A stretch of DNA of 21,072 bases from contig NZ_CAMLRU010000022.1 in assembly GCF_946482535.1 (NCBI RefSeq), positions 1 to 21,072 of the forward strand, read 5' to 3'. A model generated the notes under the pieces. It was not told where the DNA came from. It did no database searches and saw nothing but the letters and a program-made list of their open reading frames with translations. A program made the position numbers and the translations under genes. How positions within the stretch are numbered: position 1 is the first letter of the stretch; every line of letters starts with the position of its first letter. The stretch comes from an uncultured Flavobacterium sp. Its GTDB lineage: Bacteria; Bacteroidota; Bacteroidia; Flavobacteriales; Flavobacteriaceae. This document shows, piece after piece, positions 6,471 through 13,633 of the stretch.

Positions 6471-7310
6471 ATGAAAATAGGATATTACAATACACTAACC
6501 ATTGCCCGTGAAACCAAAGTGGGACTTTTTTTAACCGACGGCACAACTGATGTTTTGCTTCCGTTGAAATATGTACCCAAGGAATATGCGATAGGCGATG
6601 AAATAATTGTGTTTGTTTATCTCGACCACGAAGAAAGACCGGTGGCCACCACTTTGGAACCTTATATTTTGATGGATGAGTTTGGTTTGTTGCGTGTGAA
6701 TTATATCAACAAATTTGGTGCTTTTCTCGATTGGGGTTTGGAAAAAGATATTTTCGTGCCTTTCAAAGAACAAGCCCGACCGATGGAAAAAGGCAAACGC
6801 TATTTGGTCTTTGCTTATATAGATGAAAAGACCAACAGGATTGTAGCTTCAAGTAAAACCAATCAGTTTTTGAGCAATGAGAATTTGACCGTTGCTGTTG
6901 GTGACGAAGTTGATTTAATCATCTCTCACATTACTGAAGTGGGTATCAATGTCATTGTTAATGACCAACACAAAGGATTGCTTTACAAAGACCAAGTTTA
7001 CGAAGATATTAAGCCGGGCGACCGCATGACCGGCTATATTAAAGCCATTCGTCCCGATAATAAAATAGATGTTACTTTGCATAAATTCGGTTACCGTAAT
7101 GTAGAGCCGAATGCCGAGAAAATACTTAACGAACTAAGAGCCAGCAGAGGTTTTTTAAGACTCAATGACAACAGTCATCCGGAAGACATTAAAACGGTTC
7201 TAAAAATGAGTAAAAAGACCTTCAAAAAAGCGATAGGTGCACTTTACAAAGAAAAACGCATCGAGATTAAAGATGATGGTATTTACTTGGTTCCCGAAGT
7301 TAAAATTTAG
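6471..7310 (+). CDS. cvfB: CvfB-like S1-domain RNA-binding protein
   Basis: This 279-residue cytoplasmic protein has the CvfB architecture. There are successive S1-like OB folds at about 1-63 (GYYNTLTIARETKVGLFL, with DVLLPLKYVP), 70-130 (NKFGAFLDWGLEKDIFVPF, the clearest S1 signature) and 140-205 (EVGINVIVNDQHKGLLYKDQ), then a C-terminal winged helix at about 215-275 (GFLRLNDNSHPEDIKTVL, then MSKKTFKKAIGALYKEKRI). In Staphylococcus aureus and Streptococcus pneumoniae, CvfB proteins bind RNA and affect virulence-gene expression; in Bacteroidota the role is not established. It is a single gene with its own promoter-like box. It converges on the second serine hydrolase with 6 bp between the stop codons. 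No odd features are seen. Confidence 0.88.
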   Translation: MKIGYYNTLTIARETKVGLFLTDGTTDVLLPLKYVPKEYAIGDEIIVFVYLDHEERPVATTLEPYILMDEFGLLRVNYINKFGAFLDWGLEKDIFVPFKEQARPMEKGKRYLVFAYIDEKTNRIVASSKTNQFLSNENLTVAVGDEVDLIISHITEVGINVIVNDQHKGLLYKDQVYEDIKPGDRMTGYIKAIRPDNKIDVTLHKFGYRNVEPNAEKILNELRASRGFLRLNDNSHPEDIKTVLKMSKKTFKKAIGALYKEKRIEIKDDGIYLVPEVKI

Positions 7311-7316
7311 AACAAC

Positions 7317-8540
7317 CTATTCTCCGATTTCCAACTCAGCCGGTACCGGCGTTTCTATTTCGGTTTTCTTTTTATAAAAAAGACTACTCACCATGCTTAA
7401 AGTAGCATAAGGTCGGTTGGAATATTTATTGCCCAAACAAATTACGGTCACGGTATCTTTTTTTACCGGTACAAAAGAGGTGTTATTACCATGCCACCAA
7501 CCGTTGTGGTAAACCATTTTTTCTCCGTTAGGAGGTAAGAATCGCATGCGCATACCTAATCCGTAGTCTTTTATGGGTTTAGCGACCTTAACAGCACTAT
7601 AACCGAAATAGGCTTCTTGTAATAATTCGGGTTTGATAAAATCAGGGGAATACGTGGCCAAATCAAACTTCACCAAATCTCTCGGTGTAGAGTAAATGTT
7701 TTTATCGCCATACAAATTGTCATATTGATCCCAAGGGAAAATGTTACTTCCTCGGTAAGATTTACAAACGGTATCTTTATCGGTTTCATAGTTAAATACA
7801 AAAGTTTTGGTCATACCAAGCGGTTTGAAAATCAAGCTTTGCATAGCCTCGCGATAGTTTTGGCCGGTAGCTCTTTCAATGATTAAAGCCAAAATAACAT
7901 AATTGGTATTACAATAATCAAATCGGGTGTTATCGGCAAAAATAGGTCTGAATTTTTGTTTGATCATTAAATCCAAGATATCCTGATTGGTCAACACTTT
8001 TTTTCGATTCCAAGCTTTTTTCATGATGCCCGGAAAGTTGGAGTAGTGTGGTAAACCGCTTCGATGGTTCAACAATGTTCTGATTGTTGTGTTTTTATAA
8101 GGGAATTTCGGAATCCAATCGGTTACTTTTTGGTCAAGCATTAAATTGTCTTCTTGTACCAATTTTAAGATGGCCACGGCCGTCAAAACTTTACTAACCG
8201 AAGCCAGATGAATAGCAGTGTTAGCATTTATTTTTTTGCCGGTTTTGGCATTGGAAAACCCCTTGTAATCTTCATAAATGATTCGCCCGTTTTTGGCCAC
8301 CAAAAAACTTCCGCTGTAGTAAGGCGAATTGATAAACTTATTGTAAAAAGAATCAATCTTCACCTTTTTTTCGATGATATAATCGTCAGAAACCAATCCA
8401 AATTTGACGTTAAACGGAATAGTAATCAAACTGGTGTCAGAGTTGGTTTTGTTTTCAGAAATAAAATAACGAATCCCCGCTGTAGGTCCGGAGAAGTACA
8501 AAAGGGTAGTCAGAAAAAAGGAAATCAGGGTAAACTTCAT
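7317..8540 (-). CDS. Secreted serine hydrolase, beta-lactamase/PBP4-like (class C fold)
   Basis: This 407-residue protein has an N-terminal hydrophobic export segment (MKFTLISFFLTTLLYFSG), without a lipobox Cys. The three class C motifs are easy to see: S114-V-S-K117 in HLASVSKVLTA, Y209-C-N211 in FDYCNTNYVILA, and H345-N-G347 in MVYHNGWWHGNNTSF, replacing the KTG triad. NHRSGLPHYS (158-167) and KPLGMTKTF (239-247) are further family landmarks. These enzymes act as esterases, D-amino-acid peptidases or lactamases in the periplasm or at the surface, and the substrate is not readable. It is a second, only distantly similar member of the family in this window (the other ends at 320). Its upstream neighbour is the TonB-family gene, beyond a terminator, so it is probably transcribed alone. 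Confidence 0.9.
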   Translation of the reverse strand: MKFTLISFFLTTLLYFSGPTAGIRYFISENKTNSDTSLITIPFNVKFGLVSDDYIIEKKVKIDSFYNKFINSPYYSGSFLVAKNGRIIYEDYKGFSNAKTGKKINANTAIHLASVSKVLTAVAILKLVQEDNLMLDQKVTDWIPKFPYKNTTIRTLLNHRSGLPHYSNFPGIMKKAWNRKKVLTNQDILDLMIKQKFRPIFADNTRFDYCNTNYVILALIIERATGQNYREAMQSLIFKPLGMTKTFVFNYETDKDTVCKSYRGSNIFPWDQYDNLYGDKNIYSTPRDLVKFDLATYSPDFIKPELLQEAYFGYSAVKVAKPIKDYGLGMRMRFLPPNGEKMVYHNGWWHGNNTSFVPVKKDTVTVICLGNKYSNRPYATLSMVSSLFYKKKTEIETPVPAELEIGE

Positions 8541-8623
8541 GAATGCAATAATACCAATATTTAACCGAAATTAAAACCTTTAAATTCTAAATCGATGTTA
8601 ATCTTTCCAACTTTTGTTAACAA

Positions 8624-8651
8624 AAAACCGCCTCATTTTTGAGGCGGTTTT
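8624..8651 (-). terminator. Rho-independent terminator of the TonB-family gene
   Basis: An 11-bp perfect stem pairs AAAACCGCCTC (8624-8634) with GAGGCGGTTTT (8641-8651) around a 6-nt loop. On the minus strand it is followed by a T run (A-run 8622-8627 on the plus strand). It lies 7 bp beyond the TonB-family stop codon and separates that gene from the serine hydrolase. It is the strongest terminator in the window. Confidence 0.9.
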
Positions 8652-8657
8652 AAGGAA

Positions 8658-9473
8658 TTAAAGTTTAACTTTTATAGGAAGCATAAATAGGGTTCTTACC
8701 GGTTTTCCGTTTTTAATACCCGGTTCCCATTTTACTCTTGAAGCTTTAAGTAAACGGATAGCTTCATTTTCCACTTCCTTACTGTTTCCTCGCAGTGCCT
8801 TGATGTCAGTCAAAGTTCCGTCAGTTTCTATGACAAAGGAAACGATTACACTCATGGTGACTTCTCCATTGTCGTCAATTTCCAATCTTGCAAATTTACG
8901 GGCCACATAATCATAAAATTTTTCTATTCCGCCCGGATATTTGGGCAGCACATCAAGATTGTTGGTGGTTTCATAACCCGGACTGCTTGGAACATTTTCA
9001 GAGTCATTACCACCGCCTTCATTACCGGATGTAGTTGGAATAGTACCGGTTCCGTTTCCTTCTGATGGTGGAGGCGTTTCTCTGAGTTCATTGTTGGTCG
9101 GAACATTGTCTGTGGCTCGCTCAGTCTCGGTAACAACCATATTGGAAAGATTGTCCGGTTCGTTACTGCTGGGAGCTTGTTGCTCATTTTTAGGAGCTGC
9201 CTGCTTTTCTACTTCTTCTTTTTGAGTTAAATCAACCGGTGTAATTGGGCTGTCATCAATCACAATTACCGGTCCGTCAACAGGAACATCACTAAAGGAA
9301 GTTAAAAAAAGACCGCCACCAATGGCTGCTAAAAAGAAAGTAACACCGCCGATTAGGGCTATGAGAGAAGTTTTGGCATTCTCTTGACGCAATTGGTAGG
9401 CACCGTAGGCTTTATTTTTGCCTTCAAAAACCAGGTTGATCCAGTTTTTTTCATAAATACTAACGTTTGACAT
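8658..9473 (-). CDS. TonB-family energy transducer
   Basis: This 271-residue protein has the Bacteroidota TonB layout: a short cytoplasmic start (SIYEKNWINLVFEGKNKAYG, 5-24), one membrane helix at about 36-58, a long periplasmic linker (about 60-175), and a C-terminal TonB box-binding domain (about 180-271). That domain shows YPGGIEKFYDYVARKF, VSFVIETDGTLTDI and the terminal VKWEPGIKNGKPV...LPIKV pattern. With ExbB/ExbD, such proteins pass proton-motive force to outer-membrane receptors; no exbB or exbD is present in this window. The linker is unusual in being Asn/Gly/Ser/Thr-rich with few Pro-Lys or Pro-Glu repeats. The gene has its own terminator and stands between two unrelated genes. A 14-bp palindrome lies about 90 bp upstream. 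Confidence 0.9.
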   Translation of the reverse strand: MSNVSIYEKNWINLVFEGKNKAYGAYQLRQENAKTSLIALIGGVTFFLAAIGGGLFLTSFSDVPVDGPVIVIDDSPITPVDLTQKEEVEKQAAPKNEQQAPSSNEPDNLSNMVVTETERATDNVPTNNELRETPPPSEGNGTGTIPTTSGNEGGGNDSENVPSSPGYETTNNLDVLPKYPGGIEKFYDYVARKFARLEIDDNGEVTMSVIVSFVIETDGTLTDIKALRGNSKEVENEAIRLLKASRVKWEPGIKNGKPVRTLFMLPIKVKL

Positions 9474-9563
9474 GATTAAATGGTTTTAGAGTTAAGTATT
9501 TATACTACATAAGCAAGGTGTTTAATGTTATAACGCAGGAATTATTTAAATAGTATAAATAAT

Positions 9564-9577
9564 GTTAAATATTTAAC
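9564..9577. repeat. 14-bp perfect palindrome upstream of the TonB-family gene
   Basis: GTTAAATATTTAAC is its own reverse complement. It sits in the 170-bp gap between the ECF sigma gene and the TonB-family gene, 91 bp before the TonB ATG. It could be an operator, but in DNA this A/T-rich such palindromes arise by chance. The rest of the gap holds only a weak 6-bp hairpin (9595-9611) and no clear -7 box. Confidence 0.3.
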
Positions 9578-9643
9578 TATATAGAGCAGCAATCTCCCAA
9601 AAAGGTTGGGAAGCTTTAAATAAATTTTGAAAAATAGAAAGAA

Positions 9644-10195
9644 TTATTTTTTGCTTTCGATGATTTCTGCCAATAGTTTTTTGGCGCGAAGCAATTTGAT
9701 TTTAACGTTACTCAAAGGCTCATTCAACTGCTCGGCAATTTCCTGATAACTCATTTCCTGAAAGTAGCGCAACTGTATCACTTCTTGATAATGTGGTTTT
9801 AATTCTTTGATGAATTGGAGTAGGCGAGACAGGTTTTGTTCTGTGATCAATTCATCTTCTGCCGATGGAGAACTGTCGGCAATATTGTAGGCCTGTTGGT
9901 CTTCTTCATCGGTGATTTCCACAAATACGGTAGATTTCTTTTTGCGAAGCATATCGATATGCACATTTTTAGCAATGGCAATCAACCAAGTGTTGAATTG
10001 AAATTCGGGGTTGTAGGTCGCAATTTTGTCAAAAGCTTTAGAGAAAGTTTCTATGGTGATGTCTTCCGAATCGGTTTCGTTTTCGGTGCGTTTCAGCATA
10101 AAGCCGTATACTTCGTTCCAATAATGGTCGAGCAAAAAGGTAAACGCCACTTGGTCGCCTTTCTTAGCTTTCTCTATGTATTTGTTTATTTCCAA
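9644..10195 (-). CDS. ECF-type RNA polymerase sigma factor, TTG start overlapping a glycosyltransferase gene
   Basis: This is a 183-residue ECF sigma factor if it starts at the TTG at 10195, giving an N-terminus MEINKYIEKAKKGDQVAFTFL that matches the start of region 2 with no extra leader. Region 2 continues with SEDITIETFSKAFDKI (43-58) and FNTWLIAIAKNVHIDMLRKKK (starting at residue 67). Region 4 holds YQEVIQLRYFQEMSYQEIA (about 136-154) and a helix-turn-helix PLSNVKIKLLRAKKLL (160-175). An upstream TTG at 10276 keeps the frame open but adds sequence lying wholly inside the glycosyltransferase gene, so it is less likely; no ATG or GTG is available. The start overlaps the glycosyltransferase end by 10 bp, indicating translational coupling. 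No anti-sigma gene is adjacent. Confidence 0.88.
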   Translation of the reverse strand: MEINKYIEKAKKGDQVAFTFLLDHYWNEVYGFMLKRTENETDSEDITIETFSKAFDKIATYNPEFQFNTWLIAIAKNVHIDMLRKKKSTVFVEITDEEDQQAYNIADSSPSAEDELITEQNLSRLLQFIKELKPHYQEVIQLRYFQEMSYQEIAEQLNEPLSNVKIKLLRAKKLLAEIIESKK

Positions 10196-11292
10196 TGCAC
10201 CGGTTTTGAGAACGTATTGGTGATGAATACATTCAGTTGGGTGAAAATCAGAAAAATTTCTATGATTGGGAACCAATACATCACATCTTTTTCTTTTAAT
10301 TTACCGGCCGCAAATCCCATGGTCAGCCAAGCAAATAAATAGCGGAAACCGATGATGCTTACTACAGCAATCCATTGGAATTGAAAAGCCAACAATACTA
10401 TAGGTAATAACAAAAACAACAATTGCGAAGCGTAAAATAAACCCAATTGGTTGCGGTCAAATAGCTTGTAATGCTTTGCAGTTGATACGTGTCGGCGTTT
10501 TTGGGTAAACCATTCTTTAAAAGTTTTTTTAGGTTCCGAATAGGTAAAGCTGTCTTGCATGTAACAAATAGTGGTGTTTTCCCCGGTTGCGGCTTGGTTG
10601 ATAAACAAATCATCATCCCCGGAACGGATTTTCATATGATCCATAAAGCCGCGTACTTTGAAAAACTCTTCTCTTTTGTAAGCCATATTGCGTCCTACGC
10701 CCATATAAGGTTTGCCCATTTTGGCCCAAGCAAAATATTGAGTTGCCGTTAGTAAGGTTTCAAAACGAATGATTTTATTTAAAAACGAATTGGCTATTTT
10801 TTCATAAGCACCATAGCCCAAAACAATATTCTTTTGAGCAGTAAATTGTGAACTCATGCTCGTAATCCAATCTTTTGAAGTCGGATAACAATCGGCATCC
10901 GTGAAAAGCAAGTATTCGTATTTGGCAGCTTTGATGCCGAGGGTCAAGGCAAATTTTTTATTGCCCCAAAATGCTTCGTTATTTTCTACTTTAACCAATT
11001 TAATATTGGGATATTGCTTTTCAAAGGCTTCAAAAATCTCTAAGGTATTATCGCTCGAAGCATCGTCAATCAGTACAATTTCAAAAGTATGGTAGTTTTG
11101 TTCGGCTAAAAGCGGGACAAATTTCTTTACGTTTTCTTCTTCATTTTTGGCACAAACAATGACTGAAATCGGAACTCTCTTCGGGGTTGCAGTTTGCGGT
11201 TTAGCAAAGGAGAACTTGCCAAATACTACAATATAATACAAGAACTGAATAACAACAACGGCAATAAATAGACAGAATAGAGCTAATAACAT
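10186..11292 (-). CDS. Membrane-bound family 2 glycosyltransferase
   Basis: This 368-residue inner-membrane GT-A enzyme has an N-terminal membrane helix (about 2-23) and a GT2 domain at about 40-270: PISVIVCAKNEEENV (41-55), IVLIDDASSDNT (72-83) and the metal-binding D132-A-D-C in LLFTDADCYP. Next come an acceptor-site GDDDLF (225-230) and a Q264-K-R-R-H268 motif in place of the processive Q-x-x-R-W. Two or three further membrane helices follow at about 287-329 and 338-358. The sugar donor and acceptor cannot be told; processive synthases such as hyaluronan or cellulose synthase share the layout but carry QxxRW. It is transcribed from its own promoter-like element and runs into the second ECF sigma gene with a 10-bp overlap. 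Confidence 0.87.
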   Translation of the reverse strand: MLLALFCLFIAVVVIQFLYYIVVFGKFSFAKPQTATPKRVPISVIVCAKNEEENVKKFVPLLAEQNYHTFEIVLIDDASSDNTLEIFEAFEKQYPNIKLVKVENNEAFWGNKKFALTLGIKAAKYEYLLFTDADCYPTSKDWITSMSSQFTAQKNIVLGYGAYEKIANSFLNKIIRFETLLTATQYFAWAKMGKPYMGVGRNMAYKREEFFKVRGFMDHMKIRSGDDDLFINQAATGENTTICYMQDSFTYSEPKKTFKEWFTQKRRHVSTAKHYKLFDRNQLGLFYASQLLFLLLPIVLLAFQFQWIAVVSIIGFRYLFAWLTMGFAAGKLKEKDVMYWFPIIEIFLIFTQLNVFITNTFSKPVHWK

Positions 11293-11320
11293 AGGCTTTT
11301 TTTGACTTTAAAAAGGTGTG

Positions 11321-11351
11321 CAAATGTAGTTATTCTAACCGCAATAATCAA
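11321..11351 (-). promoter_or_regulatory. Promoter of the glycosyltransferase/sigma factor pair
   Basis: On the minus strand, TACATTTG (11321-11328) matches TAnnTTTG exactly, with a TTG (11349-11351) 20 bp upstream. The -7 box lies 28 bp from the glycosyltransferase ATG. Both elements and the spacing fit the flavobacterial housekeeping promoter, making it the best promoter match on this strand. Confidence 0.6.
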
Positions 11352-11369
11352 GGGATTTTCAACAAATTC

Positions 11370-11981
11370 CTATCGGTTTTTTTTCATGGCTTTTGCAATG
11401 TCAATAGCCTGATGCTCATTGCTTTTTTCTAATTCGGCAATGATGTTTTGGTAGTTTTTATCATCGCGGTTTTGGGATAATTTTTTTTGCGCTTCTATCC
11501 CGGTGATTTCTATTTCAAAAGCGATAATCCCGCGAGCTTCGCGCATGGTTTTTTGGGATAAATTTTCGATACGAACGGGTTTTTCGGATTTGGCTTCGTA
11601 TTTATCGACTAACTTTTTAAGCGAATTCACCGCTTGTTCGTGATTGTAAATAGTCACTTTTCCGTAAACATGCACCGCGAGATAATTCCAGGTTGGTACA
11701 TTTTCATGGTCATACCAGGAAGAAGAAATATAAGCATGCGCACCCGAAAATATTGCCAAAACGTCATCATTACTTTTAAAACTCTCCGCTTGCGGATTAA
11801 GTTTGGAAACGTGTCCAACCAATATTTGCTTGTCTTTATCATTCATGTCTAACACTAACGGAATATGGGTTGCCCAGAGTTTTCCATCGGTTTGATTGAC
11901 TAAAATCGCAAAGCCGTTTTGGTGGATGAAGTTTTGAATCTCTTCTTGGTTTTCGTTTTTATATAAATCCGGAATGTACAT
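11370..11981 (-). CDS. PaiB-like FMN-binding protein (putative negative regulator)
   Basis: This 203-residue cytoplasmic protein of the PaiB family has an FMN-binding split-barrel fold. Typical stretches are MYIPDLYKNENQEEI (1-15), ATHIPLVLD (37-45), LVGHVSKLNPQ (54-64), SGAHAYISSSWYD (79-91), VPTWNYLAVHVYG (95-107) and the C-terminal KLSQNRDDKNYQNII (167-181), all family landmarks. In Bacillus subtilis, PaiB is described as a repressor of sporulation and degradative-enzyme genes; a flavin-dependent function is also possible, so the regulator label is family-based only. It follows a GNAT acetyltransferase gene by 2 bp, as paiB follows paiA (also a GNAT) in Bacillus. The glycosyltransferase gene downstream has its own promoter. 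Confidence 0.88.
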   Translation of the reverse strand: MYIPDLYKNENQEEIQNFIHQNGFAILVNQTDGKLWATHIPLVLDMNDKDKQILVGHVSKLNPQAESFKSNDDVLAIFSGAHAYISSSWYDHENVPTWNYLAVHVYGKVTIYNHEQAVNSLKKLVDKYEAKSEKPVRIENLSQKTMREARGIIAFEIEITGIEAQKKLSQNRDDKNYQNIIAELEKSNEHQAIDIAKAMKKNR

Positions 11982-11983
11982 AA

Positions 11984-12490
11984 TTATTGTTTGTTTTCTA
12001 TTTGGTATAAAACGCCTTCGTGTAAATCGAACTCAAATTTGCCCACAAATGTCAGACCTACTTTTTCCAAAACTTTGACGGAACCGATATTTGCTTTCAT
12101 AGCTCTTCCTACTATTTTAGTTAGTTGCAAATGATGGAAACCATAATCTATACAAGCTTTGGCGGTTTCAGTGGCATACCCTTGGTTCCAATATCTTTTA
12201 AAGAATCGAAACCCTAAATCTACTTCTTCTAAATCGGGAGAATATTTTAATCCGCACCAGCCTAAAAAATCGTCATTCGTTTTGTCAATTACTGCCCAAC
12301 GACCATAGCCGTAAAGTTCATACTGATGGTAATTTTGCAAAAAAGATTTGGCTTCTGCCACATTAGAAAAAGCTTTATCTCCGGTGTATTTAATCACTTC
12401 TTCATCAGCATTCAAATCAAAGAAATGTTGGGCATCATCGACCGATAATTCTCTTAGATAACAACGATGGGTTTCCAGGATTACTTTCAT
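11984..12490 (-). CDS. GNAT N-acetyltransferase, RimJ/RimL type
   Basis: This 168-residue acetyl-CoA-dependent N-acetyltransferase starts with the family's ILETHRCYLRELSVDDAQHF (4-23). It has DFLGWCGLKY (74-83), then the acetyl-CoA pyrophosphate loop YWNQGYATETAK (100-111; the usual Q/RxxGxG/A appears as N-Q-G-Y-A), and NIGSVKVLEKVGLTFVG (134-150), which is typical of RimJ/RimL-like enzymes. The substrate could be a ribosomal protein, a small amine or an antibiotic, and is not readable here. It is encoded 2 bp upstream of the PaiB-like gene and the two are surely co-transcribed. In Bacillus the partner PaiA acetylates polyamines, but this protein looks nearer to RimJ/RimL than to PaiA. Confidence 0.88.
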   Translation of the reverse strand: MKVILETHRCYLRELSVDDAQHFFDLNADEEVIKYTGDKAFSNVAEAKSFLQNYHQYELYGYGRWAVIDKTNDDFLGWCGLKYSPDLEEVDLGFRFFKRYWNQGYATETAKACIDYGFHHLQLTKIVGRAMKANIGSVKVLEKVGLTFVGKFEFDLHEGVLYQIENKQ

Positions 12491-12542
12491 ACTAATTAGG
12501 AATAAATAAAAAAGATACAGGTGATTTTTATATGCGATTAGA

Positions 12543-12556
12543 AACTTATCCCTTTT
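12543..12556. repeat. 14-bp intergenic repeat, copy 2 (3' of murB)
   Basis: AACTTATCCCTTTT is identical to 4324-4337. It begins about 20 bp past the murB stop codon in the same orientation as copy 1 relative to its gene. A further weak match (ATCCTTTT) follows in both copies. Confidence 0.5.
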
Positions 12557-12576
12557 CCCTGATCCTTTTTCGCTTT

Positions 12577-13593
12577 CTAAATTACATTTACTTCGGCTTC
12601 AATAGCGATACCGAATTCTTTTAAAATGGTCGCTTGTATGTCTTTTGAAACCGCCAAAATTTCTTGACCTGTAGCGTTTCCGTAATTAACCAAAACCAGC
12701 GCTTGGTTTTTATGAATTCCGGCATCACCAAAGCGTTTGCCCTTGAATCCGGCGCGTTCTATTAACCATCCGGCAGGAACTTTGACTTCGGTTTCCGATA
12801 CTACATAATGCGGCATATCAGGATGTAAAGCATGGGCTTTTTCGTAAGCGGCTTTAGAAATAACCGGATTCTTAAAGAAACTACCGCTGTTGCCCAGTTC
12901 TTTCGGATCGGGTAGTTTGCTTTGGCGGATGGCAATTACCGCATTGGAAACATCTTTTAATGTTGGAGTAACTACGTTTTGTTTTTCCAATTCCTTAGTG
13001 ATATCGCCATATGACGTATTGATTTTGTGGTTGTGTTTGGTGAGTTTAAAAACTACTGAAGTAATCACAAATTGGTCTTTGGCTTCCTGCTTAAATACGC
13101 TTTCTCTGTAACCAAATTTACAGTCTTCTTTGGTAAAGGTTTTATTTTCTTGTGAAGCAATATTTACCGCTTCACATGATACAAAAGTATCTTTGATTTC
13201 GGTGCCGTAAGCACCAATGTTTTGCACTGGAGTCGTACCTACATTTCCCGGAATCAGAGACATATTTTCTAATCCGCCAAAGTTTTGGTCAATAGTCCAT
13301 AGTACGAATTCATGCCAATTTTCACCGGCCATACTTTCTACCCAAACAAAATCTTCATCTTCTTTTACAATACGTCTTCCTTTTAGGTCAACATGAATGA
13401 CCAAAGCTTGAATATCTTGGGTTAAAAGCATATTGCTTCCGCCACCGAGAATGAATTTTTTTTGATTGGCATTTTCCTGTAAAACGGTTTTTAATTCTGC
13501 TACGGTATGAACAGCAACAAACTGTTGGGCTTTGGCTTCAATGCCGAAAGTATTGTATTTTTTTAAAGAGATATTATGTTGGATAGTCATCAT
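12577..13593 (-). CDS. murB: UDP-N-acetylenolpyruvoylglucosamine reductase MurB
   Basis: This 338-residue FAD enzyme uses NADPH to reduce the enolpyruvyl group of UDP-GlcNAc-enolpyruvate to lactate, giving UDP-MurNAc, the second step of peptidoglycan precursor synthesis in the cytoplasm. Seen in order: NTFGIEAKA (14-22), FAD-binding FILGGGSNML (47-56), LIPGNVGTTPVQNIGAYG (113-130), GYRESVF (161-167), the active-site GNSGSFFKNP (234-243) with Ser237 as the probable proton donor, PAGWLIERAGFKG (273-285) and C-terminal IEAEVNVI with the catalytic Glu near 334. The length and the Tyr-containing insert (SYGDI, 194-198) fit type I MurB as in E. coli. Two consecutive ATG codons leave the start uncertain by one residue. 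It is preceded by a good -7 box and appears monocistronic. Confidence 0.96.
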   Translation of the reverse strand: MMTIQHNISLKKYNTFGIEAKAQQFVAVHTVAELKTVLQENANQKKFILGGGSNMLLTQDIQALVIHVDLKGRRIVKEDEDFVWVESMAGENWHEFVLWTIDQNFGGLENMSLIPGNVGTTPVQNIGAYGTEIKDTFVSCEAVNIASQENKTFTKEDCKFGYRESVFKQEAKDQFVITSVVFKLTKHNHKINTSYGDITKELEKQNVVTPTLKDVSNAVIAIRQSKLPDPKELGNSGSFFKNPVISKAAYEKAHALHPDMPHYVVSETEVKVPAGWLIERAGFKGKRFGDAGIHKNQALVLVNYGNATGQEILAVSKDIQATILKEFGIAIEAEVNVI

Positions 13594-13615
13594 TTAAAAT
13601 CGGGCTTAAGGTTTA

Positions 13616-13623
13616 CAAAAGTA
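13616..13623 (-). promoter_or_regulatory. Candidate -7 box (TACTTTTG) of murB
   Basis: On the minus strand, TACTTTTG matches TAnnTTTG exactly and lies 22 bp before the murB ATG. Any -33 element would fall inside the end of asnB, and no clear TTG is seen at the right distance. Confidence 0.48.
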
Positions 13624-13633
13624 AACAATCCTT

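Noticed and set aside
8208..8564. Plus-strand open frame of 118 codons opposite the second serine hydrolase
   Set aside because: The opposite strand holds the hydrolase catalytic motifs, and this frame has no family resemblance.
9836..10342. Plus-strand open frame of 168 codons opposite the second ECF sigma gene
   Set aside because: It lies antisense to two well-supported genes (sigma and glycosyltransferase). It shows no recognised domain and its composition looks like the mirror of coding sequence.
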